Below, piece by piece: positions 25,698-34,967 of a stretch of 64,000 bases of DNA. The translations under genes and the position numbers were made by a program. The number at the start of each line of letters is the position of its first letter. Within the stretch, counting starts at the first letter, position 1. The notes beneath the pieces are model-generated. The model did not search any database. It had not been told where the DNA came from and was given only the letters and a program-made list of their open reading frames with translations. The stretch covers positions 1 to 64,000 of the forward strand of contig JAFIGU010000044.1 in NCBI GenBank assembly GCA_017849555.1, written 5' to 3'. This DNA comes from Sphingomonas sp. (GTDB lineage: Bacteria > Pseudomonadota > Alphaproteobacteria > Sphingomonadales > Sphingomonadaceae).

Positions 25698-25737
25698 CAT
25701 TCCCGTCATCCCGGCTTGCGCGGGGGTGCCGGTCAAT

Positions 25738-26805
25738 TCACCGCTTCAGCCGCGTGACATGCCCCATCTTGCGCCCCGGCCGCGCCTCGCGCTTGCCGTA
25801 GAGGTGGAGATGCGCATCGGGCTCGGCGAGCACCGCCGGCCAGCGCTCCCACGCATCGCCGATCAGGTTCTCCATCTCGATCGCCGGCGCGGTCAGCGCG
25901 GTGTCGCCGAGCGGCAGCCCGCAGATCGCGCGGATATGGTTCTCGAATTGCGAGGTGACCGCGCCCTCGATCGTCCAATGCCCCGAATTGTGGACGCGCG
26001 GCGCCATTTCGTTGAACACCGGCCCGTCCGCGGTGGCGAAATATTCCGCGGTCAGCACGCCGACATGCCCGAGCGTCTCGGCGATCCGCCCGGTCAGCGC
26101 CGCCGCCTCGGTCCACTGCGCGGCGATCTCGGCCGGCGCGGGCAAGGTCGAGCGCGCAAGGATGCCGTCCTCATGCACGTTCCACGGCGGCGGATAGCTC
26201 ACCATCGCGCCGTCGTGCCCGCGCACCAGCACGATCGAGAATTCGTGGCTGAACTCGACGAACGCCTCGAGCACCGCCGGGCCGCCGATCGCCGCCCAGG
26301 CCGCGTCGGCATCGGCCGGCGACAGGAGCCGCGCCTGTCCCTTGCCGTCATAACCCATCCGCGTCGTCTTGAGCACCGCCGGGGTGCCGATCGTGGCGAT
26401 CGCGGCATCGAGGCTCTCGCGGCTGTCGACCGCCGCCCAGCGCGCCGGTCGCCCGCCGAGCTCGGCGACGAAGCTCTTCTCGGCGATGCGATCCTGCCCC
26501 GCGCTCAGCGACGCCGGGGTCGGATGCACCGGCACGCGCGCCGCAAGCCATTCGACCGGCTCGACCGCGATATTCTCGAATTCGTAGGTCACGACGTCGC
26601 ATTGCGCCGCGAAATCGGCGAGCACGACATGATTGTGGTAATCGGCGCGGGTCATCGCCGAGGCGGTCTGCGCCGCGACGCTTTCGCGATCGGGCGCGAG
26701 GACATGCGTGCGATAGCCGAGCTCGGCCGCGGCCGAGGCGAGCATCCGGCCGAGCTGCCCGCCGCCGAGGATGCCGATCGTCGATCCGGGGGGCAGCAAA
26801 GTCAT
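25738..26805 (-). CDS. purK: N5-carboxyaminoimidazole ribonucleotide synthase PurK
   Basis: A 355-residue ATP-grasp enzyme. It makes N5-CAIR from AIR, bicarbonate and ATP in de novo purine synthesis. It shows the N-terminal [14 protein letters not shown] (about residues 9-22), the ATP-grasp core with [12 protein letters not shown] (about 145-156) and [15 protein letters not shown] (about 260-275), which is characteristic of PurK. ATG 26805 overlaps the purE stop and is the coupled start. It is the second gene of a two-gene purE-purK operon. Confidence 0.96.
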   Translation of the reverse strand: MTLLPPGSTIGILGGGQLGRMLASAAAELGYRTHVLAPDRESVAAQTASAMTRADYHNHVVLADFAAQCDVVTYEFENIAVEPVEWLAARVPVHPTPASLSAGQDRIAEKSFVAELGGRPARWAAVDSRESLDAAIATIGTPAVLKTTRMGYDGKGQARLLSPADADAAWAAIGGPAVLEAFVEFSHEFSIVLVRGHDGAMVSYPPPWNVHEDGILARSTLPAPAEIAAQWTEAAALTGRIAETLGHVGVLTAEYFATADGPVFNEMAPRVHNSGHWTIEGAVTSQFENHIRAICGLPLGDTALTAPAIEMENLIGDAWERWPAVLAEPDAHLHLYGKREARPGRKMGHVTRLKR

Positions 26806-27278
26806 TGCGGCGCGTCTGCCACGCTGTCGGTCTGCGCCTGCCGCCACGCCTTGAGCCTTTCCGCCAGCGCCGGATCGGCCAGCGCGAGGATCGAGGCGGC
26901 GAACAGCCCGGCATTGGTCGCGCCGGCCTTGCCGATCGCGAGCGTGCCGACCGGCACGCCGCCGGGCATCTGGACGATCGACAGCAGGCTATCCATGCCC
27001 TTCAACGCCTTGGATTCGACCGGCACCCCGAGCACCGGCAGATGCGTCATCGACGCCGCCATGCCGGGAAGATGTGCCGCGCCGCCCGCGCCGGCGATGA
27101 TCACCCGGATGCCGCGATCGGCCGCCCCGGTGGCGTAATCGTAAAGCCGCTGCGGGGTGCGATGCGCGGAAACGACGCGGGTTTCATGCGCGACGCCCAA
27201 CGCGTCGAGCACGTCCGCGGCGTGCCGCATCGTCTCCCAGTCGGAGGTCGAACCCATGATGATGCCGACGTGCGCCAT
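26802..27278 (-). CDS. purE: N5-CAIR mutase PurE
   Basis: A 158-residue class I PurE, converting N5-CAIR to CAIR. The phosphate/substrate loop [13 protein letters not shown] (about residues 5-17) and the mid-protein [12 protein letters not shown] and [11 protein letters not shown] motifs match the family, including the catalytic His in GGAAHLPG. The size is normal for the bacterial octamer. It is the first gene of the operon, overlapping purK by 4 bases. Confidence 0.97.
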   Translation of the reverse strand: MAHVGIIMGSTSDWETMRHAADVLDALGVAHETRVVSAHRTPQRLYDYATGAADRGIRVIIAGAGGAAHLPGMAASMTHLPVLGVPVESKALKGMDSLLSIVQMPGGVPVGTLAIGKAGATNAGLFAASILALADPALAERLKAWRQAQTDSVADAPQ

Positions 27279-27350
27279 TGTGGGCGGTTAGCGGCCCGCA
27301 CGCGGCGAGGCAATGCCTGCAATTATTTGCGGCACATCATACCTCTCCAC

Positions 27351-27428
27351 CGTTCGCCCTGAGCTTGTCGGAGGGCGTCCTGTCGCCCGAGAGTTGGGGC
27401 CGCCCTTCGACAGGCTCAGGGCGAACGG
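27351..27428. repeat. REP-A inverted pair
   Basis: CGTTCGCCCTGAGCTTGTCG... and ...CTTCGACAGGCTCAGGGCGAACG face each other around about 20 bases. It fills the gap between the stop of the isoaspartyl methyltransferase gene, one base away, and purE. Confidence 0.9.
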
Positions 27429-27429
27429 G

Positions 27430-28269
27430 TCATTCTTCGCTTGGCTCGTCCTTCGCCGATACGAACATCGGCGCGATCACCGGCGCGGAAAAGCAATTGG
27501 GGATCGAAGTGTCGAACACCCCGCCGCGCACCCGCTCGTCGCGCGCGCCCGCGCCGGTCAGCGGCACGAACATCGTCCAGCCGAGCGAGCAGCGCATTGT
27601 CTTGCCCGGCGCGGTCTTGGTCACGACGAGCAATTGCTCGCTCGCCCAGGTCGCGCCGACCGGCATCACCAGCCGCCCGCCGACCTTGAGCTGGTCGAGC
27701 AGCGGCGCGGGCACCTTGTCGCTCCCCGCCGCGACGATGATCGCGTCGAACGGCGCGTGTTCGGGCCAGCCGGCATAGCCGTCGCCGGCGCGCACCTCGA
27801 CATTGGCATAGCCCAGCCTGGCCAGCCGCTCGCGCGCCGCAGCGGCGAGATCGGGAACGATCTCGACCGAGGCGACGCGATCGGCGAGCCGCGCCAGCAC
27901 CGCAGCCTGATAGCCCGAGCCGGTGCCGACATCGAGCACATTGGCGTGCGGCGGCAATTGCGCGGCGGCGGTCATCACCGCGACGACCGAGGGCGCGGAG
28001 ATCGTCTGTCCGTCGCCGATCTCGAGCGAGCGGTCGGCGAATGCCTGTTTGCGCAGCGCCGGCGGCACGAAGGCGTCGCGCGGCACCGCCGCCATCGCGA
28101 CAAGCACGCGCGCCAGCTCGGCATTGTCGGCATCGGCCGCGGCGCGATGCACCCCGGCCCTGACCGCGGCGGTCATCGCCTGCGCATCGCTTCGCTTATG
28201 CGCAGCGGCGGGCGCCGCGATCGTCGCTGCGAGGGCCGCCCACCACCACTGCCGGGCGGCCCGCGCCAT
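27430..28269 (-). CDS. exported protein-L-isoaspartate O-methyltransferase
   Basis: A 279-residue SAM-dependent methyltransferase that starts repair of isoaspartyl residues. The fold is normal: PRDAFVPPALRKQAF, GQTISAPSVVAVMT (substrate loop), DVGTGSGYQAAVLA (SAM site, about residues 112-125), VEIVPDLAAAA and DAIIVAAG. Unlike E. coli Pcm it starts with a signal-like sequence (WWWAALAATIAAPAAA), suggesting a periplasmic form, as in several proteobacteria. It also has a C-terminal extension of about 45 residues. ATG 28269 lies just after the gpmA stop; a TTG at 28275 would overlap it. Confidence 0.88.
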   Translation of the reverse strand: MARAARQWWWAALAATIAAPAAAHKRSDAQAMTAAVRAGVHRAAADADNAELARVLVAMAAVPRDAFVPPALRKQAFADRSLEIGDGQTISAPSVVAVMTAAAQLPPHANVLDVGTGSGYQAAVLARLADRVASVEIVPDLAAAARERLARLGYANVEVRAGDGYAGWPEHAPFDAIIVAAGSDKVPAPLLDQLKVGGRLVMPVGATWASEQLLVVTKTAPGKTMRCSLGWTMFVPLTGAGARDERVRGGVFDTSIPNCFSAPVIAPMFVSAKDEPSEE

Positions 28270-28271
28270 GA

Positions 28272-28958
28272 TCAACGCTCGCTGAGATAATAGCGATCGG
28301 TCGCGTTGAGCGCGTCGTCCAGCTCATAGACGATCGGCTGCCCGGTGGGGATTTCCAGCCCGGTGATTTCGTCGTCTGGAATGTTGCTGAGATGCTTGAC
28401 CAAGGCGCGCAGCGAATTGCCGTGGGCGGAGATCAGCACGCGTTCGCCGCGCCTGAGCGCCGGGGCGATCCGCTCCTCCCAATAGGGCAGCACGCGCGCG
28501 ATCGTATCCTTGAGGCTCTCGGTCGCGGGCACCGCGATCCCGGCGTAGCGGCGGTCACCGCTCAGATCGAACGCGCTGCCCGCTTCGAGCGGCGGCGGCG
28601 GCACGTCGAAGCTGCGGCGCCAGATATGCACCTGTTCGTCGCCATGCTTGGCCGCGGTCTCGGCCTTGTCGAGCCCGGTGAGCCCGCCATAATGCCGCTC
28701 GTTGAGCCGCCAGTTCTTCTCGGTCGGCAGCCACAGCCGCCCCATCGCCTCGAGCGCCAGATTGAGCGTCTTGATCGCGCGCGTCTGGAGCGAGGTGAAG
28801 GTCATGTCGAAATCGAGGCCCTTGGCAGCCATCAGCTCGCCCGCGGCGCGCGCCTCGGCGGCGCCCTTTTCGGTCACGTCGACATCCCACCAGCCGGTGA
28901 AGCGGTTTTCGAGGTTCCACGCCGACTGGCCGTGGCGGATCAGGACGAGGCGGGGCAT
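28272..28958 (-). CDS. gpmA: 2,3-bisphosphoglycerate-dependent phosphoglycerate mutase GpmA
   Basis: A 228-residue glycolytic enzyme interconverting 3- and 2-phosphoglycerate. It shows the histidine phosphatase motif [10 protein letters not shown] (catalytic His about residue 9), [25 protein letters not shown] and [14 protein letters not shown] (second His). The length is slightly shorter than the E. coli enzyme (250). ATG 28958 is chosen with AAGGAG 5 bases upstream, in preference to a GTG at 28964. It is directly upstream of, and likely cotranscribed with, the methyltransferase gene. Confidence 0.96.
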   Translation of the reverse strand: MPRLVLIRHGQSAWNLENRFTGWWDVDVTEKGAAEARAAGELMAAKGLDFDMTFTSLQTRAIKTLNLALEAMGRLWLPTEKNWRLNERHYGGLTGLDKAETAAKHGDEQVHIWRRSFDVPPPPLEAGSAFDLSGDRRYAGIAVPATESLKDTIARVLPYWEERIAPALRRGERVLISAHGNSLRALVKHLSNIPDDEITGLEIPTGQPIVYELDDALNATDRYYLSER

Positions 28959-29040
28959 TGGCACTCCTTGCGATGGATGCCGCCGGTCTGTAGCGCGTTA
29001 TGAACGTCCGGCAACCTTCGAACTGTGGAGCGGCATCATC

Positions 29041-29769
29041 ATGGCGATCGTCAGGCAGACTCTGGTTTATGACGGCCCCGGCGGCCCGTTCGAAGGCGTC
29101 ATCGCCTATGAGGACGAGGTGGAGACCCCGCGCCCCGGGGTGCTCGTCGTCCCCAACGTGCTCGGCCAGAAGGAGGCCGACAATGTCCACGCCGAGAATC
29201 TCGCCAAGCTCGGCTATGTCGGCTTCGCCTGCGACGTGTTCGGCCAGGGCCGGCGCAAGACCCGCGCGTCGGACAACGTCGCCGAATATATGAACGAGCT
29301 CAACGCCGACCGCGCGCTGTTGCGCGACCGGCTCGCCGCGTCGCTCGATACGCTCAAGGGCTTCGGGCACGTCGACGCCGCCAAGACGGCGGCGGTCGGC
29401 TTCTGCTTCGGCGGCAAATGCGTGCTCGATATGGCGCGCGCCGGGCTCGATTTCCTCGGCGGGGTGAGCTTCCACGGCGTCTACGACCGGCCGGACTATG
29501 CCAATGTCGCGCCGATCGCCGCCAAATTGCTCGTCTGCCACGGCTGGGAAGACCCGATCGCTCCGCCCGACGCGATGGTCGCGCTCGGCCGCGAGCTGAC
29601 CGAAAGCGGCGCCGACTGGCAGATCCACGCTTATGGCAATGCCGGCCATGCCTTCACCGATATCGAGCTGAAAGGCGTCAGCACGAACCCCGGCCTCGCT
29701 TATGAGCCGCGCGCCGACCGGCGCAGCTGGAAGGCGATGCAGGATTTCCTCGCCGAATTGTTCGTCTGA
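29041..29769 (+). CDS. dienelactone hydrolase family protein
   Basis: A 242-residue alpha/beta-hydrolase. The nucleophile is the Cys of GFCFGGKC (about residues 121-128), as in dienelactone hydrolases. The acid is likely the Asp of HGWEDPI, and the His is in GNAGHAFT. The start ATG 29041 leads into MAIVRQTLVYDGPGG, where the family begins. No neighbouring aromatic-ring cleavage genes are present, so a role in chloroaromatic breakdown is unlikely, and the substrate is unknown. It is divergent from gpmA. Confidence 0.9.
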   Translation: MAIVRQTLVYDGPGGPFEGVIAYEDEVETPRPGVLVVPNVLGQKEADNVHAENLAKLGYVGFACDVFGQGRRKTRASDNVAEYMNELNADRALLRDRLAASLDTLKGFGHVDAAKTAAVGFCFGGKCVLDMARAGLDFLGGVSFHGVYDRPDYANVAPIAAKLLVCHGWEDPIAPPDAMVALGRELTESGADWQIHAYGNAGHAFTDIELKGVSTNPGLAYEPRADRRSWKAMQDFLAELFV

Positions 29770-29875
29770 ACCGGCGGTAAATATCTCGGCGCAAAAGGCT
29801 GGCGGGCTGGTGACGGCCGTGTAAAGGTGGGGGGTCACGCGGGGGGCCGCGTCGCTCACAACAACGCGGGTATCC

Positions 29876-31207
29876 ATGCAACGTTTCCTCATCGGCATCG
29901 CCGGTATCGCCGTGATCCTGTTGATCGCGCTGGCCTTGTCGACCGATCGCCGCGCGATCCGGCCGCGCGTCGTCGGCGCGGCGTTCGCGCTCCAGGCGGG
30001 GATCGCGGTGCTGGTGCTCTATGTGCCCGCCGGGCGCCATATACTCGCCTTCCTGTCGGGCGGGGTGGCGAACCTCCTGTCCTATGCCAATGCCGGCACA
30101 TCCTTCCTGTTCGGCAAGCTCGCCAGCGACCCGCTGGGCAAGAATTTCGCGATCCAGGCGCTGCCGGTGATCATCTTCTTCGCCGCGCTGGTCTCGATCC
30201 TTTATTATCTCGGGATCATGCAGCTCATCGTGCGCTGGATCGGCGGCGCGATCGAGAAGGTGATCGGGGTGAGCAAGGTCGAAAGCCTGTGCGCCGCGGC
30301 CAATATCTTCGTCGGCCAATCCGAATCCCCGTTGGTGATCCGCCCCTATCTCGCCGCGCTCACCCCCGCGCAGCTGTTCACCGTGATGACCAGCGGGATG
30401 GCGGGGGTCGCGGGGACGATCCTCGCGGCTTATGCCTCGATGGGGATCAAGATCGACTATCTGCTCGCCGCCTCGTTCATGGCCGCGCCGGGCGGGATCC
30501 TGATGGCCAAGATCATCATGCCCGATCGCCACGAGCCCGCCGAGGGGGAACTGCCGCTCGGCGACATGAGCGAGGAAGATCGCCAGATCGCGCTCGCCGA
30601 GGCGCGGATCAGCGGCAAGGGGCCGGCGGCGCTGCTCCCCGAGGGCACGCCCGGCGAGCCGATGCCGCAGGCGACGCATGACGAGGAAAAGCCCGCCAAT
30701 ATCATCATGGCCGCGGCACAGGGCGCGCAGACCGGCGTGCGGCTGGCGGTGGCGGTGGGGGCGATGGTGCTGGCGTTCGTCGCGCTCGTCGCGCTCGCCA
30801 ACGGCATTCTCGGCGGCATCGGCGCGTGGTTCGGCTATCCCGAACTGAGCTTCCAGGGGCTGCTCGGCTATGTCTTCGCGCCGGTCATGTACCTCCTCAA
30901 CGTGCCGTGGCACGAGGCGGGGATCGCGGGCGGATTGTTCGGGCAGAAGATCGTGCTCAACGAATTCGTCGCCTATATCTCGCTCGGCGAGCAGCAGGCG
31001 CAGTTGAGCCAGCGGACGGTGGCGATCGTCACCTTTGCGCTTTGCGGGTTCGCCAATTTCTCGTCGATCGCGATCCAGATGGCGGTGACCGGCAGCCTCG
31101 CCCCCAACCAGCGCCCGACGATCGCGCGGCTCGGCCTCCGCGCCTTGTTCGCCGGCAGCCTCGCCAACCTGATGTCGGCCGCGCTGGCGGGGTTGCTTAT
31201 CGGGTAG
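29876..31207 (+). CDS. concentrative nucleoside transporter (NupC/CNT family)
   Basis: A 443-residue inner-membrane transporter importing nucleosides with a cation. Residues 1-60 form the N-terminal helices, and the core contains the gate motif (IFFAALVSILYYLGIMQ), the substrate motif VGQSESPLVIRPYL (about residues 142-155) and, further on, NEFVAYISL and GFANFSSIAIQM. A cytoplasmic loop of about 60 residues (about 220-280) separates the two halves. ATG 29876 has weak ribosome-site support. The stop overlaps the convergent metallophosphoesterase gene by 11 bases. Confidence 0.93.
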   Translation: MQRFLIGIAGIAVILLIALALSTDRRAIRPRVVGAAFALQAGIAVLVLYVPAGRHILAFLSGGVANLLSYANAGTSFLFGKLASDPLGKNFAIQALPVIIFFAALVSILYYLGIMQLIVRWIGGAIEKVIGVSKVESLCAAANIFVGQSESPLVIRPYLAALTPAQLFTVMTSGMAGVAGTILAAYASMGIKIDYLLAASFMAAPGGILMAKIIMPDRHEPAEGELPLGDMSEEDRQIALAEARISGKGPAALLPEGTPGEPMPQATHDEEKPANIIMAAAQGAQTGVRLAVAVGAMVLAFVALVALANGILGGIGAWFGYPELSFQGLLGYVFAPVMYLLNVPWHEAGIAGGLFGQKIVLNEFVAYISLGEQQAQLSQRTVAIVTFALCGFANFSSIAIQMAVTGSLAPNQRPTIARLGLRALFAGSLANLMSAALAGLLIG

Positions 31208-32048
31208 CGGCGGGGCCCAGCGTCAGCAGCCACATGTCGGGCGGCGCGCCGAAGCGCAGCGGGACATTGCTGGTCCCGATCCCGGCGGAAACCACCACGA
31301 TGCGCCCGCCGTCGCGGATCAGCCCGCAGCGGTAGCGATTGCCGTCCACCCGCGAGACGTTGATCAACGGCCCGACGATCGGCAGCACGATCTGCCCGCA
31401 ATGCGTGTGCCCGGCGAGCAGCAGTGCGTGATCCGCCGGGAGGAATTGCACGAGGCTCGGCGCGTGGGTGAGATAGACCCGCGCGAGCGGGGCGCGGCGT
31501 GCGAGCCGGTCGAGCCCGACGAACACCGGGCCGAGCCGCGCCGTCCCCGCTGCGGTATCGCCCGACAGGCCGAGCCCGAGCGGCCCGGCGCGGACCGCGA
31601 CATTCTCGGTCGCGTGGATTCCCGCCTTGGCCAACGCATGGCGCAGCACGTCGCCGACCTCCGCATCGTGATTGCCGAACACCACGAACGTCCCCAGCGG
31701 CGGCGCGAGACGGCCCAGCGCCGCGGCGACCTCTTGCGCGCGCGCCGGCGCATCGTCCCGGCCGTAGCCGGCGAGCAGATCGCCGGCGATCAGCACCAGA
31801 TCGGGCCGCGCCGCCGCGACTTGCGCCACCACGCGTTCGAGCCGCGCGCGATCGGTGCTCCAATTGCCGTAATGCAGGTCACTCAACAGCATGACGCGCA
31901 CCGGCGCGGCGCCGCGCGGCCAATCGGGCAGCGCGATCGCGGCGGTGCGCCGCACCGGATCAGCGCGGCCGTTGCGCACGCCGATCGCGATTATCGCCAC
32001 GAGGGCCAGGGCCGCGATTGCGGCGATGAACACGATCGGCCGGCGCAT
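31197..32048 (-). CDS. membrane-anchored metallophosphoesterase (YkuE-like)
   Basis: A 283-residue calcineurin-like phosphoesterase. An N-terminal membrane anchor (residues 5-24) places the domain outside the cytoplasm. The metal-binding motifs appear in order: LLSDLHYG, AGDLL, FGNHDAE, LTHAPS and LLAGHTHCGQI. The family includes YkuE and LpxG-like enzymes; which substrate is used here, perhaps a lipid phosphate, cannot be told. ATG 32048 is clear. It stands just upstream of, and divergent from, the EPS locus. Confidence 0.88.
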   Translation of the reverse strand: MRRPIVFIAAIAALALVAIIAIGVRNGRADPVRRTAAIALPDWPRGAAPVRVMLLSDLHYGNWSTDRARLERVVAQVAAARPDLVLIAGDLLAGYGRDDAPARAQEVAAALGRLAPPLGTFVVFGNHDAEVGDVLRHALAKAGIHATENVAVRAGPLGLGLSGDTAAGTARLGPVFVGLDRLARRAPLARVYLTHAPSLVQFLPADHALLLAGHTHCGQIVLPIVGPLINVSRVDGNRYRCGLIRDGGRIVVVSAGIGTSNVPLRFGAPPDMWLLTLGPAATR

Positions 32049-32329
32049 AAATGGTGATAGTCACGGGGGGACAGGCGACGCCAGCCCCTTATGCGGCACG
32101 AATCGTCGCGCCGGGCATCGCGTCCGTCGCACGTCCCAAAGCGAAACGAATGTGGGGGCTGGCGAAGCCCTCATTATGGCGGCAAACTAGCCGTCAACTA
32201 TTGCCCGCTAGACGGGAGGATATTGTGCGACCGCGCGTCGTATCGGATTCAGGGATCCGGGGAGATCGAAATTCGTCGGCGGCCAGTGGCGTTGCGGACG
32301 TGTTCGATGTTCCGCGGAAGGAAGTGGAG

Positions 32330-33727
32330 TTGAAGGGCGTGACGACGACGACCGCGACCGCCGAATCGCCTGTCGCCGGCAACCCGCCCGCGATCCGCCT
32401 CGACAAGGGCAAGGTCCGCGGGCTGCTCTTCCTCGGGCTGTGCCTGTGCGACATCGCCGCGATCCGCGCCGGCTTCTCGGTCGGCCGCGCGATCCGCGAC
32501 TGGCGCTGGCTGGCGCCCAACGGGATCGAGCTCGGCTGGCTGATCCTGCCGCTTCACCTGCTGTTCGCCTCGCGCAACGGCGCGATCTCGCGCATCGCGC
32601 TCGAACGATTGTCCGAATCGCTGCGCCGCGCGCTGGGGGCCTTCGTCATGGCGACCAGCGCGGTCGCGCTGCTCCTGTTCTTCCAATATGCCGGGCCGCT
32701 CGTGTCGCGCGCCGCGTTCGGCGTGTCGATCGTCAGCAGCATGGCGTTCATCGCGATGGGGCGGCTGATCTTCGCGATGTGTTTCGTCAGCCCGGTGCCG
32801 GGCGGGCTGATCGGCGAATTGCTGATCATCGACGGGGTGCCGCCGCGGCCGGGCGCCTATCACGTTTTCGACGCGGAAGCCGCCGGGTTCCAGCCCGATC
32901 TCAACGATCCGCAAATGCTGGCGCGGCTCGCCGCGCTGGTCGGACCGTTCGACCGCGTCATCGTCTCCACCACCGAGGAGCGGCGCCACCAATGGGCGCT
33001 GCTGATGAAGGCCTATAGCGTCACCGCGGAGATGCTGCTGGAGGGCGAAACCCCGCTCGGCGCGATCGGCATCGGGCGTTATCACGGGCACGATACGATC
33101 GTCGTCGCGCGCGGGCCGATGTCGCTCGGCGCGCGGATCAAGAAGCGTGTGATGGATCTGACGCTGGCGGGCGGCGCGGTCCTGTTCGTCGCGCCGCTGC
33201 TGGTGCTCGTCGCGATCGCGATCAAGCTCGAAAGCCGCGGTCCGGTGCTGTTCGCCCAGACCCGCCTCGGCCGCGACAACAAGCCATTCAAGATCCTGAA
33301 ATTCCGCAGCATGAAGGCGCAGAGCAGCGATTTTTCGGGCAATCGCTCGGCGACCCGCGACGACGATCGCATCACCCGCGTCGGCCGGATCATCCGCCGC
33401 ACCAGCATCGACGAGCTGCCGCAGCTGTTCAACGTGCTCAAGGGCGACATGAGCATCGTCGGCCCGCGCCCGCACGCTCTGGGCTCGCTCGCCGGCGACA
33501 AATTGTTCTGGGAAGTGACGCAGAAATACTGGCTGCGCCACACGTTGAAGCCGGGGATCACCGGGCTGGCGCAGATCCGCGGCTATCGCGGCGCGACCCA
33601 CGAGCAATCGGATCTCGAAAAGCGTCTGCAGGCCGATCTCGAATATATCGACGGCTGGCGGCTGTCGCGCGACATCTCGATCATCTTCAACACGATCCGG
33701 GTGATCGTCCACCCGCAGGCTTATTGA
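32330..33727 (+). CDS. undecaprenyl-phosphate sugar-1-phosphate transferase (EPS priming)
   Basis: A 465-residue polyisoprenyl-phosphate hexose-1-phosphate transferase that loads the first sugar on the lipid carrier. The N-terminal part has several membrane helices and a CoA-binding-like region. The catalytic C-terminal domain (about residues 265-465) shows KKRVMDLTLAG, the helix VAPLLVLVAIAIK, LKFRSM, ELPQLFNVLKGDMS and VGPRP, as in WcaJ/GelB-type enzymes. The start is uncertain: TTG 32330 has GGAAGGA 7 bases upstream and fits the onset of strong GC3. GTG 32225 (SD GGGAGGA) and ATG 32150 are longer options. It opens the EPS locus. Confidence 0.88.
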   Translation: MKGVTTTTATAESPVAGNPPAIRLDKGKVRGLLFLGLCLCDIAAIRAGFSVGRAIRDWRWLAPNGIELGWLILPLHLLFASRNGAISRIALERLSESLRRALGAFVMATSAVALLLFFQYAGPLVSRAAFGVSIVSSMAFIAMGRLIFAMCFVSPVPGGLIGELLIIDGVPPRPGAYHVFDAEAAGFQPDLNDPQMLARLAALVGPFDRVIVSTTEERRHQWALLMKAYSVTAEMLLEGETPLGAIGIGRYHGHDTIVVARGPMSLGARIKKRVMDLTLAGGAVLFVAPLLVLVAIAIKLESRGPVLFAQTRLGRDNKPFKILKFRSMKAQSSDFSGNRSATRDDDRITRVGRIIRRTSIDELPQLFNVLKGDMSIVGPRPHALGSLAGDKLFWEVTQKYWLRHTLKPGITGLAQIRGYRGATHEQSDLEKRLQADLEYIDGWRLSRDISIIFNTIRVIVHPQAY

Positions 33728-34899
33728 GCGACGGGCGACCGCCTCACCCTCGGCCGGCGCGGGCGGCGGCGTTGCGACCAGACGAACTGGGTGGCGACGC
33801 CGAAGTTGAACACCGCGCTCATCAGCGCGCCGGCCACCCCGGCGAGCGCCCAATTGCCCTCGTCGGCGAGCACGAGATCGGCGACCCCGATATTGGCCAG
33901 CGTGCCGATCGAGCAGACGAGACAGAAGATGAAATAGCCGATCACGAAGCGGCGACCGCGCAGCCGCTGCGAACGATAGGTGACCGAATTGTTGATGACA
34001 TAGTTGAGCGTCATCGCCACCGCGGTGGCGGCGGTCTGCGCGACGAGGAAGGTGCTGCCGAACGATTTCAGCGCCTGCAGCACCGCGACATGCGCGACCA
34101 GCCCGATACCGCCGACCGCCGAGAACAGCACGAAGCGCGGCGGGATCAGCCCGCGGGTCACCTTCTCGCTCAGCAGGAAGAGGAATTCGAGCATGATCAT
34201 CAGATCGACCTTGCTCTCCCCCTCCACGCGGTTGCGGAAGACATAGGGGATTTCGGTGATCCGAAGCGCGTGCGGCGCGGAGCTGATGATATCGAGCAGG
34301 ATCTTATAGCCCTGCTGCGACAAATCGTGGACGCTGGCGTGGAACACGTCGCGGCGGATCGCGAAGAAGCCGCTCATCGGATCGCTGATCCCGGTGCCGA
34401 GCGCGAGATTGGCACACCAGGTGGCGAAGCTGCTCATCGCCTGCCGGTCCTTCGACCAGTCGCCCACCCCGCCGCCGTCGACATGCCGGCTGCCGACGAC
34501 CAGATCGCTGTCGCCCGCGGCGATCAGCGCGAGCATCGCGGGCAGCAGCTTTTCGTCATGCTGGAGATCGGCATCGATCACCGCGATCACCGCGGCATTG
34601 GCCGCCAGCGCGCCCTCGACCACCGCGGAGGCGAGCCCGCGGCGCCCGATGCGCCGGATGCAGCGCACCGGATACCCCTCGCCCGCGATCGCGAACACTT
34701 CCTCCGCGGTCCCGTCGGGGCTGTCATCGTCGACGACGATCAGCTCCCAACGCGTCCCCCCCATCGCCGCCGCCACCGCCGCGACCAGCGGACGGATATT
34801 GGCGCGCTCGTTATAGGCGGGCGAGATGATCGAAAGCTGGGGAACGCCCGCGCTCGCGCCGGAATCGGCCCTAGGAGGGGAAACCACATCGACGGACAT
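33721..34899 (-). CDS. GT2 glycosyltransferase fused to GtrA-like membrane domain
   Basis: A 392-residue two-domain protein. Residues 20-240 are a GT2 domain of the polyprenol-phosphate hexose transferase type, with VVDDDSPDGT and the metal-binding IDADLQHDE. Residues about 265-380 are a GtrA-like domain with four membrane helices (RFVLFSAVGGIGLVAHV, LNYVINNSVTYRSQ). Such fusions make a lipid-linked sugar and flip it or anchor the enzyme, often for modifying O-antigens or polysaccharides. ATG 34899 is clear. It converges on the priming transferase gene, overlapping it by 7 bases. Confidence 0.9.
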   Translation of the reverse strand: MSVDVVSPPRADSGASAGVPQLSIISPAYNERANIRPLVAAVAAAMGGTRWELIVVDDDSPDGTAEEVFAIAGEGYPVRCIRRIGRRGLASAVVEGALAANAAVIAVIDADLQHDEKLLPAMLALIAAGDSDLVVGSRHVDGGGVGDWSKDRQAMSSFATWCANLALGTGISDPMSGFFAIRRDVFHASVHDLSQQGYKILLDIISSAPHALRITEIPYVFRNRVEGESKVDLMIMLEFLFLLSEKVTRGLIPPRFVLFSAVGGIGLVAHVAVLQALKSFGSTFLVAQTAATAVAMTLNYVINNSVTYRSQRLRGRRFVIGYFIFCLVCSIGTLANIGVADLVLADEGNWALAGVAGALMSAVFNFGVATQFVWSQRRRPRRPRVRRSPVAQ

Positions 34900-34967
34900 G
34901 CGCGGGACCTCGAAATCTGAACCGGTCGTGGGGCGGCGCGGTCCGCTCTGTGATCAGTCCCGTCGAA

